Positions 9,701 through 14,599 of a stretch of DNA of 15,604 nt are shown piece by piece. The stretch lies in the NCBI GenBank assembly GCA_964614855.1, contig CAZTMX010000055.1, positions 1-15,604 of the forward strand. The letters are read 5' to 3'. Source of the DNA: CAWJHE01 sp964614855 (lineage in GTDB: Bacteria > Chloroflexota > Anaerolineae > Anaerolineales > UBA4823). Numbering within the stretch: the first letter of the stretch is position 1; each line of letters starts with the position of its first letter. The position numbers were made by a program, and so were the translations under genes. The notes below the pieces were generated by a model. That model searched no databases. It saw nothing but the letters and a program-made list of their open reading frames with translations, and had not been told where the DNA came from.

Positions 9701-9824
9701 TTGGCGCGACACCAGTTTTACAGGCACTTAGCAGGATGGCCAAAATCATAACCAGGTACAGGACTGGTTTCCATCTCTTGGTCACTTTGGTCGATAACAA
9801 TTCATGGGATGACAAGGTTTTCAT
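3762..9824 (-). CDS. Alpha-2-macroglobulin family lipoprotein with thioester (YfhM/ECAM-like)
   Basis: A 2020-residue protein, longer than E. coli YfhM (about 1650). The N-terminus is a lipoprotein signal with lipobox LSAC at C35, then a Thr/Pro linker. Four related Ig-like modules of about 105 residues (roughly 75-491), each with an 'LTFNQPMD'-like motif, resemble Big_5 domains. Macroglobulin domains follow: an MG2-type motif YTERPIYRPGQ near residue 730, a Gly-rich stretch near 1290 that may belong to the bait region, and the A2M signature DTAFWEAFV near 1312. The thioester motif is intact: C1535-I-E-Q1538 within YPYECIEQT. It opens an alpha/alpha-toroid domain with NGGWGWW. Family knowledge: the thioester covalently traps proteases after bait cleavage, guarding the envelope alongside PBP1C. 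The start at 9824 has GAGG five bases upstream and gives a complete lipoprotein signal. The frame stays open well upstream, but that part is antisense to another gene. Confidence 0.93.
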   Translation of the reverse strand: MKTLSSHELLSTKVTKRWKPVLYLVMILAILLSACKTGVAPTTQPGQEPETSAATHTPAPTPTMAGLPVMDAGSPLPVELVETKPAKGQGLSTAGKIRLTFNQPMDIEKTNAAWSFEDEQGNPVDGEIQWTSARSMEFTPARALKTSNRYLAKLSEKSTSAAGASLKDPLLIEFVTTGPLEIAQVFPADNTRDVANNAVITVIFNRPVVPLVIAEEQKIHPQPLIITPALPGEGEWVSTSVYAYKPNQPLMGDTTYQVSVKAGLADVSGETRLEKDTTWKFTTISPSIDNLSLSSGKVNPENFLQNVLLDEIFTLSFFQPMDKTSTEAALKLVSANGEKVPTERVWNENATQVVITPTTQLSLDTQYTLTLDENARSADGGSLSKGLEWSFYTIPAPAVIETRPKDGSQTANFSSELTIRFASPMKIETLKDKIQITPAPQKPLNWWYSEWDWSYSSYGLEPSTRYEVRLLPGMQDIYGNEIKESRDLRFNTGSYEPGANLEMPWEPAIMRQDGPQEFYVGHRNVKSVQVRIYKIGLEDFIALQSGALSFSSYEPEESELVWQETRTSQGKQNERVLEKFTPVANGGNLANGFYFLALNSPQVTYNLPYADNRLFIVATASLNLKSSASDGLVWLTGLGSGKPVGGVAVKILDENLKVIGQGQTDAEGLLYIDPLPLEEEYGARFALAENDQEFAFTSTQWGSGFSLWDYGIWGGYFSPANQPTVYVYTERPIYRPGQPVYFKGIARLDDDLDYRIPDMKRVRITIENFQEVVLDEMYDLNDMGSFAGEFKLDENAALGYYTISVYLEGSTQIAGAVTFNVAEYRRPEFQVQVSAIPEDLLNGEEFRANVQADYYSGGGVKDAQVKWTLVSAPFTFTPPEDLSMFSFSDQDEYRDLYNTSEQQDTIQVAEGEGQTDQNGAFSIALPVDLSPSGLSREFTFEATLTDISQNAVSGRAVIAGHRAQVYPGIRPKNYIGKAGDEQTLEMVAVDWDGEVLGKQKLSLEIVERRWYSVQEQDPEGRVKWTSSVEEIPVITLEDLITNERGRVEASFTPPAGGIYRARVKGLDSKGNEGRASAYVWVAGEDFIPWRQTNDRSFDLVADRKNYAPGDTAEILIASPFEGEAYALVTVERGKVHYQDVVLLQNNSTIYQLPIVPEMAPNVFVSVVIVKGVDETNPRPNFKMGMLEIQVDPQQKALTVEISADPTQAGPGETVRFTVATKDHTGAPVPAEVSLGLSDLATLSLMPDNSLPILEHFYSRRTLGVWTSVPISMDIEDFNLDISEQLATGEGMGSGGAKGEGDLGVIEVRQDFPDTAFWEAFVITGEDGLASVSLTLPDNLTTWRMDARAVTETTLVGQATYDLMSTKPLLVRPQTPRFFVAGDQVRLGAAIHNNTLNALTVTARLGGSGVDVAGPVQQEIQVGANSQVYVTWDSVVQPMVERVDLVFSVTAGDLSDASRPTTGSLDNQGIPVYRYEVPETVATSGMLTQSGSILEAISLPEAWETSQGRLDLTFSPSLAAGVTDGLTYLENYPYECIEQTISRFLPNVLTTQALKTAGLSDPALEADLKEQVASALQKLYNWQNANGGWGWWRSSKSDPLTSAYVVLGLVEAEDAGYQVSSDVLQRGVRYLQTQTSASVTTPQHINRQAFLFYTLARAGKPNVSSSIALFEKRQNAAYYARAYMAHTLYLIDPQDSRLDTLLSDLNSAAILSATGSHWEEKETDRWNWNTDTRTTAIVLSALSLIDPQNPLNANAVRWLMSNRQGGHWRGTQETAWTLMALTHWMSASGELQANYKYGVALNGEQIGGGEANKKTLRQTERLQVDITDLLTEEANRLVIARNDGAGNLYYTAAMNVWLPVDQVQALDQGLTVSRSYYRLDDLQTPVTQAVQGELLLGRLTLVAPAVVHYAVVEDPLPAGLEAVDQSLNTSPQNQEVPQEYTWEDVFWKGWGWWHFSQVQYRDEKVLLFADYLPAGTYIYTYLVRASSVGTFSSIPPTAQEFYFPEVYGRGEGSTFVVEPAE

Positions 9825-9951
9825 GGTTACCTCGCAAGGGTCTTTGATTGATACAGACAAGACGCTTTGAATACAATGATGGTTCCAAAGCTGGCTACAG
9901 AAGAAGGCAATTGCGCATTCTTGTGTGAAGTAAAATACCTGGTACGAATTT

Positions 9952-9981
9952 ATTATATACCAACAACCACCAAGGGTTCCA
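9952..9981 (-). promoter_or_regulatory. Weak candidate promoter for the macroglobulin gene
   Basis: On the minus strand a perfect TATAAT (9957-9952) lies about 130 bases upstream of the macroglobulin start. With an 18-base spacer the -35 position reads TGGAAC, only three of six consensus matches, so the site would be weak or activator-dependent. A second, poorer pair (TTGTAT-17-TATCAA) lies nearer the gene. The 240-bp region between the two divergent genes must carry a promoter in each direction. Confidence 0.3.
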
Positions 9982-10011
9982 TAGAAGAGTATGAATGGTG
10001 CAAGAATCGTA

Positions 10012-10040
10012 TTGACTTGCCTTGCAGCACAAGTTATAAT
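10012..10040 (+). promoter_or_regulatory. Sigma70-type promoter of the riboswitch-controlled operon
   Basis: TTGACT (10012-10017) and TATAAT (10035-10040) are separated by exactly 17 bases. The -10 box is perfect and the -35 box matches five of six positions. Initiation near 10047 would begin the transcript about 17 bases before the first paired stem of the FMN riboswitch. The fit of position and sequence makes this the most convincing promoter in the window. Confidence 0.85.
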
Positions 10041-10063
10041 TTTCTCAATATCAAAACCATACA

Positions 10064-10201
10064 GCCTTCGGGGCAGGGTGAAGCGCCAGAAAACAAGGCG
10101 CCATTCCCGATCGGCGGTAAAGCCCGCGAGCTCCCGGGAAATCCCGGAGCATGATCTGGTGCAAATCCAGAGCCGACGGTATAGTCCGGATGAAAGAAGG
10201 C
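10064..10201 (+). promoter_or_regulatory. FMN riboswitch (RFN element)
   Basis: The RNA has the conserved blocks of the RFN aptamer in order: GGGCAGGGTGAA from 10071, CGGCGGTAAAGCCCGCGAGC from 10112, GATCTGGTGCAAATCCAGAG from 10153, then GCCGACGGTATAGTCCGGAT and GAAAGAAGG to 10200. The closing P1 stem pairs GCCTTC (10064-10069) with GAAGGC (10196-10201) perfectly. Internal hairpins are visible: GCGCC (10083-10087) with GGCGC (10097-10101), a variable hairpin around 10129-10149, and TCTGG (10155-10159) with CCAGA (10167-10171). Family knowledge: FMN binding stabilises the aptamer and lowers expression of flavin synthesis or transport genes. The downstream terminator and ABC transporter fit repression of flavin import when FMN is abundant. 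Confidence 0.97.
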
Positions 10202-10272
10202 ATCCAATTGCTACCTGTGCGTCGTTAAGAATTCCCTCAGGATTAAGCCAGTTGGTGGATACCGCCCCGGAG
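10066..10272 (+). promoter_or_regulatory. Predicted long-range antiterminator pairing
   Basis: CTTCGGGGC (10066-10074), part of the 5' side of the riboswitch, can pair over nine positions with GCCCCGGAG (10264-10272), the 5' arm of the terminator, with a single G-T wobble. Without FMN this pairing would keep the terminator open; with FMN the 5' strand is locked in the aptamer and the terminator forms. Read by eye from complementarity; no folding energies were computed. Confidence 0.5.
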
Positions 10273-10293
10273 AGTTGTTTCGGGGTGTTTTTT
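10263..10293 (+). terminator. Intrinsic terminator of the FMN riboswitch, overlapping the ribosome-binding site
   Basis: A hairpin of ten pairs, three of them G-T wobbles, forms between 10263-10272 and 10278-10287, with a core of CCCCG against CGGGG and a five-base loop. Six T residues (10288-10293) follow at once, and the ATG of the permease gene begins at 10294. GGGGTG in the 3' arm (10282-10287) is the only plausible Shine-Dalgarno sequence, with six-base spacing, so the same hairpin could also hide the ribosome-binding site. Structure and position are visible; the double role is inferred. Confidence 0.85.
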
Positions 10294-11112
10294 ATGAATC
10301 GGAAATCTGACAACAATCCAAAACTGGATGAAGAGAGGGCCAGGCGCAAACAAATAAGGCGTAACCAGGCGGCTTTGGTGATTATCACCATACCGGTATT
10401 TGTGATCATCTGGCAACTTGTCGTATTGCTGGGAGATTTTCCGGCTTTCATTTTGCCTCCACCCCGGCTGGTCTGGTCTCGTTTTGTCATGGTTGTTTCA
10501 GACGGCAGTCTTTTTCGCCATTTTCTGGTCACCCTGGGTGAAGTCCTGGCGGGGTTGAGCGTTGGCGCGTTGGCTTCGACCATCTTGGGATACATCCTGG
10601 CAAAATCAAAGAAAGTAGAGCGCTTGCTTTCGCCTTACCTGATTGCCAGCCAATCCATCCCTGTGGTGGCGATTGCCCCCTTGTTGGTGATCTGGTTTGG
10701 ACCGGGGATTCAATCGAAAATACTGATCTGCGCGCTGACCGTGTTTTTTCCAATTTTGGTCAATACTATCGTGGGATTGCGCACTGTCTCCGACGATCTG
10801 CGGGATATGATGCGCTCGTTGCAAGCCACGCGCTGGCAGACATTGGTTTTCCTTGAAATCCCGGCTGCCTTACCGGTCTTCTTGGGCGGGCTTAAAGTCG
10901 GCGCAACATTGTCTGTGATCGGCGCTGTCGTAGGCGAATTTGTGGGAGCGGATCGCGGGCTGGGATTTATGATCAACCGTGCACGCGGCCAGTATGATAC
11001 TGCGTTGGTATTTGTCGCATTGCTTACATTGATTACTATGGCGATTTCCTTGTATGGTGTGGTGGCTCTGGCGGAAGCCAAATGGCTTTCCTGGCGCGAG
11101 CGCCCAGAATAA
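10294..11112 (+). CDS. ribX: ABC transporter permease, predicted riboflavin importer (RibX-like)
   Basis: A 272-residue integral membrane protein of the SsuC/TauC/ThiX permease family. A basic N-terminal stretch (ERARRKQIRRN) precedes the first transmembrane helix at about 27-46, followed by FPAFILPPPRLVW, typical of this family. The coupling-helix region that contacts the ATPase is near residues 188-218 (EIPAALPVFLGGLKVGATLS ... GAVVGEF). The ATG at 10294 follows directly on the terminator T-tract; the frame is open further upstream, but that would translate through the riboswitch. The family moves small organic substrates such as taurine, sulfonates and pyrimidine precursors. The FMN riboswitch points instead to riboflavin, matching the RibXY systems predicted in Chloroflexi. 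The symbol rests on that context, not on tested transport. Confidence 0.88.
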   Translation: MNRKSDNNPKLDEERARRKQIRRNQAALVIITIPVFVIIWQLVVLLGDFPAFILPPPRLVWSRFVMVVSDGSLFRHFLVTLGEVLAGLSVGALASTILGYILAKSKKVERLLSPYLIASQSIPVVAIAPLLVIWFGPGIQSKILICALTVFFPILVNTIVGLRTVSDDLRDMMRSLQATRWQTLVFLEIPAALPVFLGGLKVGATLSVIGAVVGEFVGADRGLGFMINRARGQYDTALVFVALLTLITMAISLYGVVALAEAKWLSWRERPE

Positions 11113-11133
11113 TATAAATTAAGAGGTTGTGAA

Positions 11134-12126
11134 ATGAAAAAAACTAAAATATCCATGTTGTTGATCCTGGTACTTTTGCTTAGCGCGTGTACTGCATCCA
11201 CAAATACGCCTGGCGCTGCAGACACACCTGTTCCGCTGACAAAGATCCGCCTGCCCATGGGGTATATTCCGAATGTGCAATACGCCCCATTTTATGTGGC
11301 AGTGGATAAGGGATATTACCGCCAGGCGGGTATCGAAGTGGAATTTGATTACAGTTTTGAAACCGATGGTGTGGCATTGGTGGGTGCTAATGAGCTGCAA
11401 TTCTCGTTGGTTTCCGGAGAACAGGTGCTGTTGGCGCGAGCCCAGGGTCTGCCTGTCGTATATGTGGCGGCTTGGTGGCACGATTATCCGGTGAGCGTTG
11501 TATCGATGCAAGGCAATGGGATACTCAAACCACAAGACCTGGCAGGAAAAACCATCGGGCTGCCAGGATTGTTTGGCGCCAGCTATATTGGTTTGAGGGC
11601 GATTCTCAGCGCGGGAGGGCTTTCTGAGCAGGATGTCACCCTGCACTCTATTGGATATAATCAGGTGGAAGCCCTGGTGGCTGGGCAAGAAGAAGCGGTG
11701 GTGGTGTATGCAAACAACGAACCGATACAATTAGAAAAACTGGGTTACCAGGTAGATCAGATAAAAGTACAGGATTATGTACAACTCACATCCAATGGGA
11801 TTTTATCTAATGAAACGACAATAAAGGAAAATCCGGATTTGGTACGAAGATTTGTTCAAGCCACACTGAACGGTGTTGCGTTTACGCTGGCCAACCCAGA
11901 AGAATCTTTTGAGATTTGTAAGAAATTCATTGAGGGGTTTGAGCCTGCACAAGAATTGGTACAGGGAAATGTTCTTTTAGCTTCGATGGAATACTGGAAG
12001 ACGGAGAGACCTGGGTACAGCGACGCGCAGGCATGGGAAAATATGCAGAATGTATTGTTGGAGATGGGTTTGCTGGAATCGGCGCTTGATTTGAACGAGG
12101 CATACACAAACGAGTACCTTCCCTGA
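11134..12126 (+). CDS. ribY: Substrate-binding lipoprotein, NMT1/THI5-like, predicted riboflavin binding (RibY-like)
   Basis: A 330-residue secreted lipoprotein with lipobox LSAC at C19 and a short Thr/Pro-containing linker. The mature part begins IRLPMGYIPNVQYAPFYVA, followed by KGYYRQAGIEVEF, the hallmark start of NMT1/THI5-like periplasmic binding proteins (ThiY, SsuA, TauA relatives). The lipid anchor would keep it on the outer face of the membrane, delivering substrate to the permease. AGAGG lies eight bases before the ATG, and the gene begins 21 bp after the permease stop, so the two are in one operon. Homologues bind thiamin pyrimidine precursors or sulfonates; the riboflavin assignment comes from the FMN riboswitch. 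A flavin precursor or analogue remains possible. Confidence 0.87.
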   Translation: MKKTKISMLLILVLLLSACTASTNTPGAADTPVPLTKIRLPMGYIPNVQYAPFYVAVDKGYYRQAGIEVEFDYSFETDGVALVGANELQFSLVSGEQVLLARAQGLPVVYVAAWWHDYPVSVVSMQGNGILKPQDLAGKTIGLPGLFGASYIGLRAILSAGGLSEQDVTLHSIGYNQVEALVAGQEEAVVVYANNEPIQLEKLGYQVDQIKVQDYVQLTSNGILSNETTIKENPDLVRRFVQATLNGVAFTLANPEESFEICKKFIEGFEPAQELVQGNVLLASMEYWKTERPGYSDAQAWENMQNVLLEMGLLESALDLNEAYTNEYLP

Positions 12127-12152
12127 TCTGAGCAATAATTTTCACCGGACGG

Positions 12153-12953
12153 ATGTTTTATTCAATGAATGAGATTGAACATACCCCTCTGCAAGAGGTC
12201 ATCCAGGTCAACCAGCTAAGCGCAATTTTCCCCAACGGAAATGGGGGTTTGCGAGCGCTGGATGGATTGACATTTACTGTGCGCGCGCAAGAATTTGTGT
12301 GCGTATTGGGTCCATCGGGAAGCGGTAAAAGCACATTGCTGCGTATCCTGGCTGGATTATTGGCGCCCACCCACGGAGAGGTATTGTACAAGAACCAGGT
12401 GATCACCGATCCGATCCGGGAAATGGGTGTAGTGTTTCAAAAATCAAATCTGATGCCCTGGAGAAGTGTGTTGCAAAATATTACCCTTCCCCTGGAATTG
12501 GACGGCAGGCTGGATAGTTCTGCAATGCAAAAAGCCAGGGAAATGGTAGAATTGGTTGGGTTGGAAGGTTTTGAACATGTATTACCGCGTGATCTTTCAG
12601 GCGGGATGGCGCAGAGAGTGGCCATTGCCAGAGCCTTAATCCATGAACCGCAAGTCCTTCTTTTGGATGAGCCATTTGGATCGTTGGATGCTCTGACGCG
12701 TGAACGCATGGGCAATGAATTACTGCGTATCTGGCAGGCTCACAAGAAAACGGTAATCATGGTCACCCATTCGATCTCCGAAGCCGTGTATCTGGCAGAT
12801 CGCGTGCTTGTGCTCAGCCAACGGCCTGGACAATTACGCCTTGATCTTGAAGTTGATCTGCCGCGACCGCGCGAGGATTCTGTTCGTTATACTGCTGAAT
12901 TTGGCCGGTTAGCAGATCAGGTTCGGGCTGCGATTGGGGATCTGTCGAACTAA
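12153..12953 (+). CDS. ABC transporter ATP-binding protein of the flavin importer
   Basis: A 266-residue ATPase of the SsuB/TauB/ThiZ type that powers uptake from the cytoplasmic side. All nucleotide-binding motifs are intact: Walker A GPSGSGKST (53-61), Q-loop glutamine Q96 in VVFQKSNLMPW, signature LSGGM (148-152), Walker B VLLLDE (168-173) followed by the D-loop SLDA, and the switch histidine H206 in VTHS. It lies 26 bp after the binding-protein gene and completes the operon. The start is uncertain: ATG at 12153 has CGGACGG immediately upstream, and ATG at 12165 is an alternative four codons in; neither has a good ribosome-binding site, and the conserved domain starts later. It could serve other permeases too, but the gene order argues for a dedicated role. 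Confidence 0.93.
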   Translation: MFYSMNEIEHTPLQEVIQVNQLSAIFPNGNGGLRALDGLTFTVRAQEFVCVLGPSGSGKSTLLRILAGLLAPTHGEVLYKNQVITDPIREMGVVFQKSNLMPWRSVLQNITLPLELDGRLDSSAMQKAREMVELVGLEGFEHVLPRDLSGGMAQRVAIARALIHEPQVLLLDEPFGSLDALTRERMGNELLRIWQAHKKTVIMVTHSISEAVYLADRVLVLSQRPGQLRLDLEVDLPRPREDSVRYTAEFGRLADQVRAAIGDLSN

Positions 12954-12980
12954 TTTCAGAAGCATGGAGACATTCGAGAC

Positions 12981-13901
12981 ATGAAGAGGATAATTTTTCT
13001 ACTGATCGTTTGGCTTGCTTTCATTTTTTCTGCCCCCGCAGCCGCTCAAGAGCCCATCAAGTTCTCTGAACTCGAAGTCGATTTATGGCCAGAGTATGAC
13101 CGGCCAACCATGCTTGTGATCTACCGCATCACCCTGCACCCATCTGTTTCACTGCCTGCTGCAATAAGCCTGCGCATCCCTGGTGAAGTAAGTGGTCCGA
13201 ATGCGGTGGCAGCACAACAACCGGACGGCAGCCTGATCAATGTCCCGTATGAAGTGGGATCCTCCGGGGATTGGAATATCCTGCAGTTCCAGGCTACCAT
13301 GCCAGACTTACAGATTGAGTACTATGATCCATCGCTGAGAATGACTGGGGTCTCCAGGAGTTTTGAATTCCGCTGGACGGGCGACTATGCGGTAGATCGC
13401 TTTCTCATGCAGGTGCAGCAGCCCAGAGGCGCGGCTAACATGCTGATCTCCCCAAGCCTGGGCACAGGCTCTGCGGCACAAGATGGTTTCACCTATTTTA
13501 TATCTGAAATGGGCGCGTTTTCCGAAGGACAGATGTTCTCGATTAAAGTCAGTTATGATAAAGAAACGGACGAGTTAAGCGCCAGCCAGTTACCAATCAG
13601 CCCCAGCGGTCCATTAGAAGAAAACCCGATGAGTAGAATAACAATTTCGGATGCCCTGCCGTGGCTGCTTGGGATCATCGGGTTGGTGCTGCTGGTGGGA
13701 GGTGGGTTATGGTACTGGCAATCGGGCAGGGACCAGGAAAAAATGCCATCTGAACACCGCCGTTCCCGCAAGAAACCGCCTGCATACCAAGCCGAAGCAC
13801 AACCTGAAGGCGCGTTTGTCTACTGCCACCAGTGTGGTAAGAGAGCAAACCCTGGTGATCGCTTTTGCCGCTCCTGCGGCACCCAGTTGCGTATAGGTTA
13901 G
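12981..13901 (+). CDS. Membrane protein with secreted domain and C-terminal zinc ribbon, function unknown
   Basis: A 306-residue protein. A signal peptide is visible (residues 1-22, likely cleavage after APAAA, before QEP). The secreted domain (about 23-220) is rich in beta-type sequence and starts FSELEVDLWPEYDRPTMLVI; I do not recognise a named family with certainty. One transmembrane helix spans about 226-247 (LLGIIGLVLLVGGGLWYW). A basic cytoplasmic segment leads to a zinc ribbon with two CxxC pairs, C282/C285 and C296/C299. This gives an outside domain, one membrane pass and an inside metal-binding module. GGAGA lies about 11 bases before the ATG, and the gene starts 27 bp after the ATPase stop, so it may share the flavin operon, or it may belong with the ccm genes that follow after about 180 bp. 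I cannot assign a function. Confidence 0.85.
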   Translation: MKRIIFLLIVWLAFIFSAPAAAQEPIKFSELEVDLWPEYDRPTMLVIYRITLHPSVSLPAAISLRIPGEVSGPNAVAAQQPDGSLINVPYEVGSSGDWNILQFQATMPDLQIEYYDPSLRMTGVSRSFEFRWTGDYAVDRFLMQVQQPRGAANMLISPSLGTGSAAQDGFTYFISEMGAFSEGQMFSIKVSYDKETDELSASQLPISPSGPLEENPMSRITISDALPWLLGIIGLVLLVGGGLWYWQSGRDQEKMPSEHRRSRKKPPAYQAEAQPEGAFVYCHQCGKRANPGDRFCRSCGTQLRIG

Positions 13902-14084
13902 CGGAAGCAGTCTCAGATTCTGTATAGGATTTCTGTAAAACTTTTTCCGTGGCTTTCTCATTGGATATTTTTCGGTGTCTCAGGTTGTATTAATCTTCCT
14001 GTGACAGAATTTCAGCAATGCTTTTAATTGGCGCGTAAATTTGAAATATTATCAAGAGGAACGTGGCGCGGAGGAAAAAATTTA

Positions 14085-14594
14085 ATGGAACAAAACGCTG
14101 CCGTGCAATCGAATACTGCCGGAAGATCGAAGTTTATCCTGGGCGGTTTGCTAATTGTAGCTGCTGTAGTTTACCTTATTGTTTCATCTACACAGGCAAA
14201 CGCTCAATATTTCATGACCATCCGTGAAGTGCAAGAAAAAAATGACAGCATCGCTGGTCGAGAACTGCGCTTGTCTGGAGCGGTGATTGGAGAGAGTATC
14301 TCCTATGACCCACAAACGCTGACATTGAAATTCACCGTTGCGGATATCCCGGGCGATAACAATGAGATTGAAGCCCAGGGCGGTCTGGCTGCGGTCTTGC
14401 ATGAGGCTGTGATTGATCCAAATCGTCCACGCCTGGATGTTGTTTACAATGGCGTGCAACCAGATTTGCTGCGCGATGAAGCCCAGGCGATTATGACAGG
14501 CAAGCTTGGGGAAGATGGGGTTTTCATGGCTGACGAACTGCTATTGAAATGCCCCACAAAATATGAAGAAGCAGTTCCAGACCAGGCCGAGTAA
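14085..14594 (+). CDS. ccmE: Cytochrome c maturation heme chaperone CcmE, CxxxY variant
   Basis: A 169-residue heme chaperone of cytochrome c maturation System I. An uncleaved membrane anchor spans about residues 17-35, followed by an OB-fold-type domain (FMTIREVQEKNDSIAGRELR, LRLSGAVI, LKFTVADI, LDVVYNGVQPDLLRDEAQAI, MTGKLGEDGVFMADELLLKC). In E. coli, His130 binds heme covalently in an HxxxY motif. Here the matching site reads C156-P-T-K-Y160, the cysteine variant known from archaea, Desulfovibrio and some other bacteria. The start at 14085 has GGAGG ten bases upstream; an in-frame ATG-less extension further up is not needed. The 183 bp before it hold no gene and no promoter I would trust. 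ccmF starts five bases after the stop. Confidence 0.93.
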   Translation: MEQNAAVQSNTAGRSKFILGGLLIVAAVVYLIVSSTQANAQYFMTIREVQEKNDSIAGRELRLSGAVIGESISYDPQTLTLKFTVADIPGDNNEIEAQGGLAAVLHEAVIDPNRPRLDVVYNGVQPDLLRDEAQAIMTGKLGEDGVFMADELLLKCPTKYEEAVPDQAE

Positions 14595-14599
14595 TCATC

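Noticed and set aside
9991..10293. Upstream extension of the permease reading frame by 101 codons
   Set aside because: It would translate the promoter, the FMN riboswitch and the terminator; the family N-terminus fits the ATG at 10294.
9825..10595. The macroglobulin reading frame stays open for 257 more codons upstream of 9824
   Set aside because: This stretch is antisense to the permease gene and the riboswitch, has no recognisable domain, and would bury a complete lipoprotein signal peptide that has its own ribosome-binding site.
14024..14052. Possible promoter TTAATT-17-TATTAT before ccmE
   Set aside because: The -35 box is too poor in an AT-rich stretch to support a call.
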